The position numbers were made by a program, and so were the translations under genes. Source: Johnsonella ignava ATCC 51276 (GTDB lineage: Bacteria; Bacillota; Clostridia; Lachnospirales; Lachnospiraceae). From it: a stretch of 64,000 nucleotides of DNA. Under the pieces are notes generated by a model. The model saw only the letters and a program-made list of their open reading frames with translations. It was not told where the DNA came from and made no database searches. The stretch is from assembly GCF_000235445.1 (NCBI RefSeq), contig NZ_JH378829.1:191655-255654 (forward strand), in the 5' to 3' direction. Each line of letters starts with the position of its first letter. The first letter of the stretch is position 1. Below are positions 35,014 to 43,984 of the stretch, in pieces.

Positions 35014-37473
35014 TATACTACCTCTTTCTTTCTTTATATTAGTATTTTTATCATGTTTTTTTATATCGCTTATTTTTGTATCACTCATTTTTGTACCACT
35101 TATTTTTACATCATTTATTTCTGTCTTGTCAAGTTCCGTACTGTTAAACAAGGCACTGATTGAAGGTTTAAATCCCCTGAGCCTTAGTGCATTGGTTACT
35201 ACAAATACGCTTGAGAGACTCATGGCGGCAGCGCCGAACATAGGATTGAGACTGAGTCCGAAACCTTTATAAAATACACCTGCTGCAAGAGGTATACAGA
35301 GTGCATTATAAAAAAATGCCCAGAACAGATTCTGCTTTATAGTTTTTATAACCGCACCGCTAAGCTCAAAAGCGGCAACTACATCTTTAAGACTTGAATG
35401 CATAAGCACAATATCAGCCGAGTCAATTGCTATATCGGTTCCGGCACCTATTGCTATTCCGACATCCGCAGCCGCAAGTGCCGGTGAATCATTTATACCG
35501 TCTCCCACCATAGCCACCTTATGCCCTTTTTCCATAAGTTTTTTTAGCTCTTCTTCCTTCTGAGTCGGGAGAACCCCGGCTATAACTTCTTCTATAGCTG
35601 CCTGTGAGGCAACTGCCTTTGCCGTTTTTATATTATCACCTGTAAGCATTATTACAGACAGCCCCTTACTTTTCATAGAAAGTACAGCCTCTTTTGAATC
35701 CTCTTTTATAGTATCCGCAGCTGCTATTATACCTATAAGCCTGTTATCAAGGCTTATGCACATAGGTGTTTTTCCTGATAATGCCGCCTCATCAGAGATT
35801 TTTTTAAGTCTGTTAAAACCGCCGCAGCTAAGCTCTCCTTTATTAATAAGCTCCTCCATGCTGTCAAGACTTCCCGCTCTTACAATAGAATCATCAAGCA
35901 CTGCACTTACACCCCGTCCTGAAATATTTAAAAAATTCTTTACACTTTGCGGCTGTATACCTCTTGAAGCCGCATATTCAACTATTGCCTCTGCAAGAGG
36001 ATGTTCCGAAGCATATTCAAGACTTGCCGCAATATACAGAAATTTGCCCTCGTCCATACCTTCCACGGGTATAATATCTGTAACTGCGGGTTTACCCTGA
36101 GTAAGAGTACCTGTCTTATCAAGCACTACCGTATCAATGCTGTGTAAGGTTTCAAGTGCCTGTGCAGATTTTATAAGAACTCCGAAAGATGCCGCTTTAC
36201 CTGTTCCCACCATTATTGCCACAGGAGTCGCAAGCCCGAGTGCACAGGGGCATGATATTACAAGTACCGCAATTGCATTTGAAAGTGCAAATGTAATTGT
36301 ATGTCCGCTCAAAAGCCATAAAACAAATGTAGCAAGTGCAATTCCCATAACTACCGGAACAAAAACTCCTGCAACTTTATCGGCAAGTGCCGCAATAGGT
36401 GCTTTAGAGGATGAAGCTTCCTCTACCAGGGCTATAATCTGTGCAATTGTAGTATCATCACCGACAGCTTCCGCCCTAAACTTAATTATACCGTTTTTAT
36501 TTATTGTGGCACTTATAACCCTGTCGCCCTCAACCTTATGTACAGGTACGGGTTCACCGGTAATTGCCGACTCGTCAATGCTTGCACTCCCTTCTATGAC
36601 CGTACCGTCGGCTGCGATGCTCTCACCCGGTCTTACTATTACAATATCCCCTTTTTCTATTTCGGAAGCACTTATTTCTACTTCAGTTTCATCTCTTAAA
36701 ACTCTGGCAGTCTTAGGGCTTAGGTCTATAAGGCTGCTGACTGCGTCAGTCGTCTTTGATTTTGACATTGTCTCAAAATATTTACCCAGACTTATAAGTG
36801 TAAGTATCATGGATACCGACTCAAAATACAGATGCATCCTTATATCCATAAGACGATGCATATCCATATCTGCCATGGCATATCCTATCGCATAAAGAGA
36901 GGCAATACCGTGTATAAATGCCGCTCCGGAACCTACTGCTATAAGTGAGTCCATATTGGGTGAAAATTTAAATAATGTTTTGAAACCGTTTATATAATAT
37001 TTTCGGTTAATATACATTACCGGAAGCACTAAAAGGAATTGTGTAAGTGCAAATGCAAATGTATTCTCAGTACCTGAGAGAAATGAAGGCTGAGGCAGCT
37101 TAATCATTGAACCCATACTTATATACATAAGAATAACTAAAAACACCGCAGACAGTTTAAGTCTTGACTTCATGTCCTTTACCGCTTCGGCAGCATTATT
37201 TTTTATATTATCACTTCCTGATTTTTTTATATTTTTTTTGCTTCCCGTCTCTTTTTCAGACTGTACAGGCTCCGCTCCATACCCTGCACTGTCAACGGCT
37301 TTTATTATATCTTCCTCATTTAATATGTCCCGGTCGTACTCTACCTGCATGGAATTTGTAAGCAGATTAACATTACATTCTTTTATGCCTTTAAGTTTTG
37401 ATACGGTTTTCTCAACTCTTGATGAACATGCCGCACATGACATGCCTGTTATATTATATCTTTGTTTTATCAT
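34813..37473 (-). CDS. copA: Copper-exporting P1B-type ATPase with C-terminal CopZ-like domain
   Basis: 886 residues from the ATG at 37473 (AAAGGGGG 4 bases upstream; the in-frame GTG at 37491 overlaps that site). Order: N-terminal metal-binding domain GMSCAACSSR (about 10-19), membrane segments, actuator TGEP, the CPC metal site (about 408-410), DKTGT phosphorylation site (about 452-456), GDGIND hinge. After the last helices comes an odd hydrophilic linker of KISDTK-like repeats and a second metal-binding domain GMMCAHCKAR. Typical CopA lacks the C-terminal domain. Confidence 0.92.
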   Translation of the reverse strand: MIKQRYNITGMSCAACSSRVEKTVSKLKGIKECNVNLLTNSMQVEYDRDILNEEDIIKAVDSAGYGAEPVQSEKETGSKKNIKKSGSDNIKNNAAEAVKDMKSRLKLSAVFLVILMYISMGSMIKLPQPSFLSGTENTFAFALTQFLLVLPVMYINRKYYINGFKTLFKFSPNMDSLIAVGSGAAFIHGIASLYAIGYAMADMDMHRLMDIRMHLYFESVSMILTLISLGKYFETMSKSKTTDAVSSLIDLSPKTARVLRDETEVEISASEIEKGDIVIVRPGESIAADGTVIEGSASIDESAITGEPVPVHKVEGDRVISATINKNGIIKFRAEAVGDDTTIAQIIALVEEASSSKAPIAALADKVAGVFVPVVMGIALATFVLWLLSGHTITFALSNAIAVLVISCPCALGLATPVAIMVGTGKAASFGVLIKSAQALETLHSIDTVVLDKTGTLTQGKPAVTDIIPVEGMDEGKFLYIAASLEYASEHPLAEAIVEYAASRGIQPQSVKNFLNISGRGVSAVLDDSIVRAGSLDSMEELINKGELSCGGFNRLKKISDEAALSGKTPMCISLDNRLIGIIAAADTIKEDSKEAVLSMKSKGLSVIMLTGDNIKTAKAVASQAAIEEVIAGVLPTQKEEELKKLMEKGHKVAMVGDGINDSPALAAADVGIAIGAGTDIAIDSADIVLMHSSLKDVVAAFELSGAVIKTIKQNLFWAFFYNALCIPLAAGVFYKGFGLSLNPMFGAAAMSLSSVFVVTNALRLRGFKPSISALFNSTELDKTEINDVKISGTKMSDTKISDIKKHDKNTNIKKERGSIMKTELNVEGMMCAHCKARVEGEIKKIKGVLSAEADIDAGKVSVEHDGNVNAGMISEAVIKAGYEVK

Positions 37474-37542
37474 AAAACCCCCTTTCTGCACAATGGATTT
37501 ATATTAAAAAAAATCAGCTTGCTTATGTGATACCGGTTGGCA

Positions 37543-37626
37543 TACCGGAAGGTTCCCGATAAAAATATAAACAAGAGTTACGCAAAAGCGTAACATAGTT
37601 TATATTTTTAGGGAACACTTCCGGTA
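37543..37626. repeat. 84-bp nested palindrome ending the truncated tnpB
   Basis: Outer arms TACCGGAAG with CTTCCGGTA, then TTCCC/GGGAA, TAAAAATATAAAC with GTTTATATTTTTA, and a core GTTACGC-AAAA-GCGTAAC. The tnpB frame ends as it enters the right arm. It could be the right end of the IS, a deletion scar or a separate small inserted palindrome. Confidence 0.7.
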
Positions 37627-38003
37627 GATTCATATATCCGGATTTGATTTGTAAAATTGGTTGTATATGATTTATGATTATCGTGCTTACTCTTAAACTT
37701 CGGATAACCTGCATGTTCTTTGAAAAACTTTTGATAAGCACTATCCATATTATAAATTGCATTTGTTAAAGCAAATTTATCTACTTCTTTTAGCCATTCA
37801 TAAACTTTTTTCAGCTCTCTATTGCAATAATTATTACAACCTGTTTTACTGATAGACTTTTTTTCTTTTTCATAAGCATCGTTTCTGTACGCAAGGGTTT
37901 GATTATACACAAAACGGCAGCAGCCAAATGTCTTTGCTAACTGTATTTCTTGCTCTTTGTTTGGATAAATCCGATATCTATATGCCTTTAACATTAAGCT
38001 CAC
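37608..38003 (-). pseudogene. TnpB (IS605 OrfB) fragment, N-terminal third
   Basis: 131 residues: YRYRIYPNKEQEIQLAKTFG and CRFVYNQTLAYRNDAY are the TnpB N terminus (helix-turn-helix region), and FFKEHAGYPKFKSK follows. A full TnpB has about 370-430 residues with a RuvC nuclease and zinc ribbon; these are missing. The frame stops at the 84-bp palindrome. It begins 8 bases after tnpA. Confidence 0.85.
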
Positions 38004-38011
38004 CCGCCTTT

Positions 38012-38416
38012 CTACCCTTGATTTTCTATATATTGCTTTAACATTTCTTCAGAAACATTTCCTACGCTACAAGTAAAATATCCATCCGTCCAAAATGTAT
38101 GTTCTTTCCAAAAATGATTCTTAAGATATTCTATATGCTTTTTCCATATATGATATCTTGTATAGCTCTTAATTAGATTAACCACTTTACTTATGGATAT
38201 TGTAGGCTCAGTTTCTATCATATAGTGTATATGGTCTTTGTCTGTTTCCATATATTTTATGATTATATTACTCTTTGTGCATATCTCATAAGAAAATTGT
38301 TTTATATAATCTGATATTTCTTTTGATACTAAAAGCTTTTTTCTATACTTACATACAAAAATAATATGATACTGTAATAAATGTTTGTGTCTATTCTTTG
38401 ATTTCCATACTCCCAT
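38012..38416 (-). CDS. IS200/IS605-family Y1 transposase TnpA
   Basis: 134 residues. The HUH motif is seen in KDHIHYMIE (His-hydrophobic-His, about 61-65) and the catalytic Tyr is probably in LKQYIENQG (about 129). HUH Y1 transposases move single-stranded DNA. The start codon lies within the stem CCATAAC/GTTATGG at 38413-38431, which may hold translation down. Length is close to family norm, so it may be active. Confidence 0.88.
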   Translation of the reverse strand: MGVWKSKNRHKHLLQYHIIFVCKYRKKLLVSKEISDYIKQFSYEICTKSNIIIKYMETDKDHIHYMIETEPTISISKVVNLIKSYTRYHIWKKHIEYLKNHFWKEHTFWTDGYFTCSVGNVSEEMLKQYIENQG

Positions 38417-38431
38417 AACGCTAAGTTATGG
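38413..38431 (-). promoter_or_regulatory. Hairpin over the tnpA start codon
   Basis: CCATAAC-GCTAA-GTTATGG, a perfect 7-bp stem including the tnpA ATG. It may be a subterminal transposase-recognition hairpin, a translational brake, or both. Confidence 0.55.
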
Positions 38432-38546
38432 TATCACAAATATCTATTTTTTGCTACCTTAACCCACCGTCTAAAGCCAGTGGAATTGCGGTAGCATTAT
38501 TTCAAACCGACATTCAAGCCGACATTTCTATTGTCTATTTGTACAA

Positions 38547-39064
38547 TTACTTTTTTTCAAAAGGAATCGTACAGCGAATATAGTTGCTTTCAATTTCAAA
38601 CGCTTCTGTGCCATATTTATTTACAATCGTTAGAATACCGTGTCCTGTATGTTCAGTAAGCCCCATATTTAAAAATATTCTCATCAATGTGGCATTTCTA
38701 GATTTACTAATACCCTCAAAGAATTGTTTTTTGTCATTCCGCCCGGTAATCCACCATGAGAAAATATCTCAAGCCTATCATGAAACATTGAAATTTGTGG
38801 CTCTGTAACAGTCCAGTCATTATGAACTAAAGGATTTAAAACAGCTTCATTAACACAAGCATAATCAAATGAATATATATCCTTTCTTGGTCTGACTGTA
38901 GTATCCGATATAGACATATTCTCTGCTTGAAGTCTGTTTTTTATTTTTCCATAAGTAGTTAAAATACATCCATACTCGTAATCACTTCTTGCTGATATAG
39001 AAGATTTATAAAACCTCTTGAATCTCCATTTAATATTAACGGGAACATTCCCCTTATTTTTCAT
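38547..39064 (-). pseudogene. Frameshifted fragment of an AlbA_2/HATPase_c_4 ATP-binding protein
   Basis: The frame 38684-39064 has the C-terminal ATPase pattern of RecG-like transcriptional regulators (ACVNEAVLNPLVHNDW, IFSHGGLPGGM). At about 38725-38733 a run of six T reads as a missing base: with one more A on the minus strand the text continues GISKSRNATLMRIF, then GLTEHTGHGILTIVNKYG and ends TIPFEKK at 38547. The N-terminal AlbA_2 domain is absent. Hence truncated at one end and frameshifted. Confidence 0.8.
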
Positions 39065-39149
39065 TATTATATAATATAGGTTTTAAGTAGTCCAACTTTT
39101 TAATGATATTTTAAGGGTATTTTCACGTTGATTTTCATTTTATATTCTT

Positions 39150-39196
39150 TTCAATAAAACAAAACAGACACCTCACCTAAAGTCCGGTGAAGTGCC
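39150..39196 (-). terminator. Terminator of degV
   Basis: GGCACTTCACC and GGTGAGGTGTC (minus strand) form a stem with wobble pairs, followed by TGTTTTGTTTTATT. It lies 138 bases past the degV stop. Confidence 0.6.
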
Positions 39197-39333
39197 TTTT
39201 GGTTTTCTATTTAAGTTATCAACCGTCATTTAAAATGGGGCTGATAACTTAAAATATTTATTTCATGAAATATTGACCTGAAATACTGTAAAATTTTATC
39301 AATCAGTATCTCAAGCCTTAAACTTCATAGAAT

Positions 39334-40221
39334 TTAGGAGCCTCTTTTATCTCCCCAGAAAAATACCGCAACAGTGCCCGGACCTGTATGACTCCCTATA
39401 GTGGTTCCTATGTTGTTTATAAGCACAGGCTCTTTTAAATTGCGGCATCCTTCTTCAATTAATGCCGCTGTTTCTTTTGCATCATTCAGACAATCCGAAT
39501 GAGATATATAACATTTATCATTATAACTATTGCCGCCCTCTGCAAACTCAAAAACCTTTTCTGCAATAGCACTTATTACTTTTTTCTTTCCTCTGATTTT
39601 ATACCTGGGTATAAGTTTCCCTGCTTCATCAATATTTAAAAGCGGGCATATATTAAGTATAGTTCCTACAAAACCTGCAGCCTTTGATATTCTGCCACCC
39701 CTTATATAATAAGTAAGGTCTGATGAAAAAAACCATGACTGTATGCGGAGTCTGTTTTCAAGTACCCAGTTGTAAACCTGCTCAATATCCATACCGCTGT
39801 CTCTTAAATCTGCCAGCTTGTCCATAAGAAGCCCACAGCCTGAAGAAGCTGTAAGTGAGTCTGCAATAAATATCTTTCTCTCAGGATATTTTGCTCTAAG
39901 CTCATTTGCCGCAATCATGGCTGAATTATAAACACCGCTTATTCCTGATGAAAGACAGATATGTAATATATCTATACCTTCCTTGAGCATTTTTTCAAAA
40001 TAATTTGTAAATTCATCAGCGTTGACCTGAGAAGTTCTGGTCATGGCTCCATCTGCCATAGCCTTATAAAAAGCAGGAATCTGCCGTTCATTTTCAAGGT
40101 CATCATCATGCCATACCCCATCCAGTTCATAGTGAAAATTTATATATGAAATATCCCTTTTTCTGTAATGCTCTGCCGAAATATCTGCTGTTGAACAGCA
40201 GCTCAATATGTAGCTTACCAT
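39334..40221 (-). CDS. DegV family fatty-acid-binding protein
   Basis: 295 residues. DegV landmarks: LSCCSTADISAEHY near the N terminus, TSQVNADEF, HICLSSGISGVYNSA (the SSxxSGTYxSA-type loop), ADSLTASSGCGLL, and GSHTGPGTVAVFFWG at the end. Characterised members bind fatty acids for the FakAB kinase. No fakA is nearby. Confidence 0.92.
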   Translation of the reverse strand: MVSYILSCCSTADISAEHYRKRDISYINFHYELDGVWHDDDLENERQIPAFYKAMADGAMTRTSQVNADEFTNYFEKMLKEGIDILHICLSSGISGVYNSAMIAANELRAKYPERKIFIADSLTASSGCGLLMDKLADLRDSGMDIEQVYNWVLENRLRIQSWFFSSDLTYYIRGGRISKAAGFVGTILNICPLLNIDEAGKLIPRYKIRGKKKVISAIAEKVFEFAEGGNSYNDKCYISHSDCLNDAKETAALIEEGCRNLKEPVLINNIGTTIGSHTGPGTVAVFFWGDKRGS

Positions 40222-40327
40222 TTTGTACCCCCTTGTAGTTAATTTATATCGCCGGTTAGCGGCTTCGTTCCTACTTGCAGAATTTAAAAACTGCAGGCTG
40301 CTAATTCGGCATAGGGTTTTTGCTTAT

Positions 40328-40397
40328 CAGTTTTAGTTTTCCGGTTTTAGTCTTACGGCTTTAGTCTTTCAGTTTTAGTTTTACGGTTACAGGTTTT
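40328..40397. repeat. 14-bp tandem repeat, about 4.5 units
   Basis: Units CAGTTTTAGTTTTC, CGGTTTTAGTCTTA, CGGCTTTAGTCTTT, CAGTTTTAGTTTTA and a partial CGGTTACAGG. It lies between degV and tpiA. Confidence 0.8.
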
Positions 40398-40442
40398 TAT
40401 TATTTATATTTTCTGCTTAATTTTTTTATATTTGAATAGAGT

Positions 40443-41192
40443 TTACTTATTATAGTTTACAATTTTTGCAAAATCCGCTTTAAGACTTGCACCTCCAACA
40501 AGTCCGCCGTCTATATCCGGCTGTGCAAAAAGCTCAGCCGCATTGCCGGCATTTACCGAACCGCCATACTGTATACGTATAGATGAGGCGGTTTGTGCAT
40601 CATATATCTCAGCTATACATTCCCTTATTTTAGAACATATTTCCTGTGCCTGAGCCGTAGTTGCAGTCTTTCCCGTACCTATCGCCCATATAGGCTCATA
40701 GGCTATCACCGCCCTTTTGGCATCTTCCTTTTCAACATTAAAAAATGCTATTTTTACCTGCTTGCGTATCCAGTCCACTGCAATTTTCTGTTCTCTCTGC
40801 TCAAGTGTTTCTCCACAGCATACTATGGGTATAAGATTGTGCTCAAATGCCTTGATTACCTTTTTATTTACCGTTTCATCGGTTTCGGCAAAATACTCAC
40901 GTCTTTCAGAATGTCCTATTATTACATACTTAACTCCGGCATCCGTAAGCATCTCAGGTGATACCTCACCTGTATATGCACCGCTTTCCATATAGAACAT
41001 ATTCTGTGCACCTATATCTATGCCGCTTCCTGCCGTTTCCTTTACTGCAGGTATTATATCTATTGCCGGAACTGCAAATACAACATCTACCCTGGCATCT
41101 GCAACAAGAGGCTTTAATTCCTTTATAAGTTCAATTGCCTGTGCAGGAGTTTTATTCATCTTCCAGTTTCCCGCTATAATTTTTTTTCGCAT
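40443..41192 (-). CDS. tpiA: Triose-phosphate isomerase
   Basis: 249 residues. GNWKMNKTPAQA (substrate Asn/Lys), IIGHSERREYF (electrophilic His) and AYEPIWAIGTGKTAT (catalytic Glu) are intact. Interconverts DHAP and glyceraldehyde 3-phosphate. Last of the gap-pgk-tpiA set, 97 bases after pgk. Confidence 0.97.
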   Translation of the reverse strand: MRKKIIAGNWKMNKTPAQAIELIKELKPLVADARVDVVFAVPAIDIIPAVKETAGSGIDIGAQNMFYMESGAYTGEVSPEMLTDAGVKYVIIGHSERREYFAETDETVNKKVIKAFEHNLIPIVCCGETLEQREQKIAVDWIRKQVKIAFFNVEKEDAKRAVIAYEPIWAIGTGKTATTAQAQEICSKIRECIAEIYDAQTASSIRIQYGGSVNAGNAAELFAQPDIDGGLVGGASLKADFAKIVNYNK

Positions 41193-41289
41193 TTTCTTTT
41201 AATGACCTCCGCTGTATATTATCTTACAATTATTAAATTTTAAATATTATATTGAACGATTCTAATAATACCATCTGTATTATTATTGT

Positions 41290-42504
41290 TTATTTATTAT
41301 CTGCGGCTGATACTCCGGGAAGTTCCTTACCCTCCAGAAATTCAAGGCTTGCACCGCCACCGGTTGATATATGTGTCATCTTATCAGCAAAACCGAGTCT
41401 CTTAACCGCATTTACGGAATCACCGCCTCCTATTACAGTTACGGCATCTTTTAAATCAGCTACGGCTTTGCATATCTCAAGTGTTCCTTTTGCAAAATTC
41501 TCAAATTCAAAAACTCCCATAGGTCCATTCCATACCACTGTTTTCGCACCTTCAAGTGCTTTTTTATAAAGTTCAATAGTTTTAGGACCTATATCAAAAC
41601 CTGACCAGCCCTTATCAATGTGATCAACAATCTTAAATTCCGTTTCATTTGAAAATTCCTTTCCTTCCACATGATCAACAGGAAGCAGAAGCTTTACCTT
41701 TTTATCCTCCGCTTTTCTAATCATATCAAGTGCATAGTCAAGTTTATCCTCTTCACAAAGTGAGCTGCCTGTTTCCTCACCCTGTGCTCTTGCAAATGTA
41801 TATGCCATACCGCCGCCTATTATAAGGGTGTCAACCTTATCAAGCAGATTATTTATCACATTTATTTTATCTGAAACCTTTGCACCGCCCAGTATTGCGA
41901 CAAAAGGTCTTGCAGGATTTTCGACTGTTTCACCGAGAAATTTAATCTCCTTTTCCATGAGATATCCAACTACATTTTCTATGCAATACTTAGTTACACC
42001 TACATTTGAGCAATGTGCTCTATGTGCCGTTCCGAAAGCATCATCTACAAATACACCGTTATCACAAAGCTCTGCAAGCTCTTTTGCGTATTTATCCGCC
42101 GCTTCATCTTTGCCGTATTTTGTCTCTTCCTCTCTATATCTGGTATTTTCAAGCAATAATATCTCATTTTCCTTGAGCTGCTGTGCAAGTTTTTTTGTAC
42201 TTTCACCTGTTACCTGAGGATCGGAAACAAATTTCACTGCAACTCCAAGCCTTTGTGCAAGCGCAGGTGCCACAGGTGCAAGACTAAGTTCACGCACCGG
42301 TTCTCCCTTAGGCTTACCCATATGTGAGCATAATATAAGCTTTGCACCTTTTTCAAGAAGTTTTTTAAGTGTGGGAAGTGCACCGTCTATACGATTATAA
42401 TTTTGTATCACACCGTCCTTTATAGGAACATTAAAATCACAGCGCACAAGCACTTTTTGACCTTTTATATCATTTAAATCATCAATAGTCTTTTTATTTA
42501 ACAT
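41290..42504 (-). CDS. pgk: Phosphoglycerate kinase
   Basis: 404 residues from the ATG at 42504, preceded by AAGGAGGG with 5-base spacing; an upstream in-frame extension to 42540 runs into the terminator hairpin. VRCDFNVPIKDGVI, LCSHMGKPKG and GGGDSVNAVKR are diagnostic. It makes ATP from 1,3-bisphosphoglycerate. An intrinsic terminator separates it from gap. Confidence 0.97.
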   Translation of the reverse strand: MLNKKTIDDLNDIKGQKVLVRCDFNVPIKDGVIQNYNRIDGALPTLKKLLEKGAKLILCSHMGKPKGEPVRELSLAPVAPALAQRLGVAVKFVSDPQVTGESTKKLAQQLKENEILLLENTRYREEETKYGKDEAADKYAKELAELCDNGVFVDDAFGTAHRAHCSNVGVTKYCIENVVGYLMEKEIKFLGETVENPARPFVAILGGAKVSDKINVINNLLDKVDTLIIGGGMAYTFARAQGEETGSSLCEEDKLDYALDMIRKAEDKKVKLLLPVDHVEGKEFSNETEFKIVDHIDKGWSGFDIGPKTIELYKKALEGAKTVVWNGPMGVFEFENFAKGTLEICKAVADLKDAVTVIGGGDSVNAVKRLGFADKMTHISTGGGASLEFLEGKELPGVSAADNK

Positions 42505-42520
42505 ATCTACCCTCCTTATT

Positions 42521-42553
42521 AAAAAAAGAGTCCGGTCCAAAAAGAACCGGACC
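42521..42553 (-). terminator. Terminator between gap and pgk
   Basis: GTCCGGTTC (minus strand, from 42552) pairs with GGACCGGAC around TTTTT, and a run of seven T follows. It would end or reduce transcription after gap, giving gap a higher level than pgk-tpiA. Confidence 0.8.
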
Positions 42554-42609
42554 CCGTAATATGCATCAAAACCAGCCCGGCGGCATCGTCCCGACTGTTA
42601 TAAAGCAAA

Positions 42610-43641
42610 TTATGCAAGCTCTGCAAAATATTTAATAGTCCTTACCATCTGTGATGTATATGAGTTTTCATTATCATACCATGAAACCACCTGAACCTGA
42701 TATAAATCATCCGCTATATGTGAAATCATGGTCTGAGTAGCATCAAACAGCGATCCGAACTTCATACCTATGACATCGGAAGATACTATCTGATCCTCTG
42801 TATATCCGAAAGATTCTGAAGCTGCCGCTTTCATAGCTTCATTTATATCCTCTTTTTTAAGTCCTGCCTTTTTAACAACTGCACAAAGTATAGTTGTGGA
42901 ACCGGTAAACACAGGTACTCTCTGTGCCGAACCTATAAGCTTTCCGTTAAGTTCGGGTATTACAAGTCCTATTGCTTTTGCAGCTCCGGTAGAGTTCGGA
43001 ACTATATTTGCAGCACCTGCCCTCGCCCTTCTTAAATCTCCTTTTCTATGCGGACCGTCAAGTATCATCTGATCACCTGTATAAGCATGTATAGTGCTCA
43101 TAATGCCTGACTGTATAGGAGCAAGTTTATTTAATGTGTCCGCCATAGGCGCAAGACAATTTGTAGTACATGAAGCGGCTGATATAATTTTATCTGTATT
43201 TTTTATACTTTTTTCATTTACACTAAAAACTATGGTAGGAAGATCATTTCCTGCCGGTGCTGAAATAACCACCTTCTTTGCACCTGCCTTGATATGTGCT
43301 TCTGAAAGCTCTTTTGAACAGTAAAATCCGGTACATTCAAGAACCACGTCAACACCTATCTTCCCCCATGGAAGATCCTGTGCCTTAGGCTCTTTATATA
43401 TTGTGATTTTCTTTCCATCAACGGTTATGCTGTCCTCGCCGGCTTCCACCTTATGCTTGCCCTCACCGAAATATCCTGCAAATCCACCCTGTGCGGTATC
43501 ATATTTAAGAAGGTTTGCAAGCATCTTAGGATCTGTGAGATCGTTTATGGCAACCACCTCATACCCATCCGCCTCAAACATCTGCCTGAAAGCAAGACGA
43601 CCAATACGTCCAAAACCGTTAATTGCAACTTTTACTGACAT
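42610..43641 (-). CDS. gap: Glyceraldehyde-3-phosphate dehydrogenase
   Basis: 343 residues. NAD-binding INGFGRIGRLAFRQ and catalytic Cys in SAASCTTNCLAP (about 155). Phosphorylating, NAD-type enzyme of glycolysis. First gene of gap-pgk-tpiA, with AAGGAGG before the ATG. The 343-base upstream gap has a TATCACA/TGTGATA inverted repeat (near 43719-43757) that may be regulatory. Confidence 0.97.
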   Translation of the reverse strand: MSVKVAINGFGRIGRLAFRQMFEADGYEVVAINDLTDPKMLANLLKYDTAQGGFAGYFGEGKHKVEAGEDSITVDGKKITIYKEPKAQDLPWGKIGVDVVLECTGFYCSKELSEAHIKAGAKKVVISAPAGNDLPTIVFSVNEKSIKNTDKIISAASCTTNCLAPMADTLNKLAPIQSGIMSTIHAYTGDQMILDGPHRKGDLRRARAGAANIVPNSTGAAKAIGLVIPELNGKLIGSAQRVPVFTGSTTILCAVVKKAGLKKEDINEAMKAAASESFGYTEDQIVSSDVIGMKFGSLFDATQTMISHIADDLYQVQVVSWYDNENSYTSQMVRTIKYFAELA

Positions 43642-43984
43642 TCTAAATCCTCCTTGGAAATAAAAAATATATAATTTATAAGATCATTTGTAATAGAATA
43701 CCAAATGTTCCTTATCACAATGAAACAGAATACGCACTGCTTCTAATGTGATATCTTAGTTAAGTACCTTAATTTTACAGGATTATCAATAAAAAATCAA
43801 CTATATTAATATGGCAATTATATAACAAATAACTATATTAAAGCCTGCCTGCCATATACTTTTTTATGCTATATGGCATAAATATTTAAAATTTATTCTC
43901 ACTGCCTTAAACATCTGCTCTATCCGCTTTCTTAACAATATATTGTTTGATTAATATATTGCTGCAAGGTGTTCATACCGTTTT
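43642..43984. other. gap upstream region
   Basis: Contains the TATCACA...TGTGATA inverted repeat and a TGCCATATA/TATATGGCA hairpin near 43847-43875, which may end the phosphate transporter message. I could not fix a promoter with confidence. Confidence 0.4.

Larger units (their letters stand above)
37520..38480 (-). mobile_element. Damaged IS200/IS605-family element
   Basis: An intact-looking Y1 transposase gene (tnpA) followed by the first third of tnpB, both on the minus strand, as in IS605-type elements. The ends are not exactly defined: a hairpin at 38413-38431 marks the tnpA side and the palindrome 37543-37626 the other. Confidence 0.7.

Noticed and set aside
36137..36895. Plus-strand frame of 252 residues opposite copA
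   Set aside because: Antisense shadow caused by codon bias of the copA gene; no family features.
37523..37762. Minus-strand frame of 79 residues
   Set aside because: It is another frame of the tnpB fragment continuing into the palindrome, with no ribosome site or family likeness.
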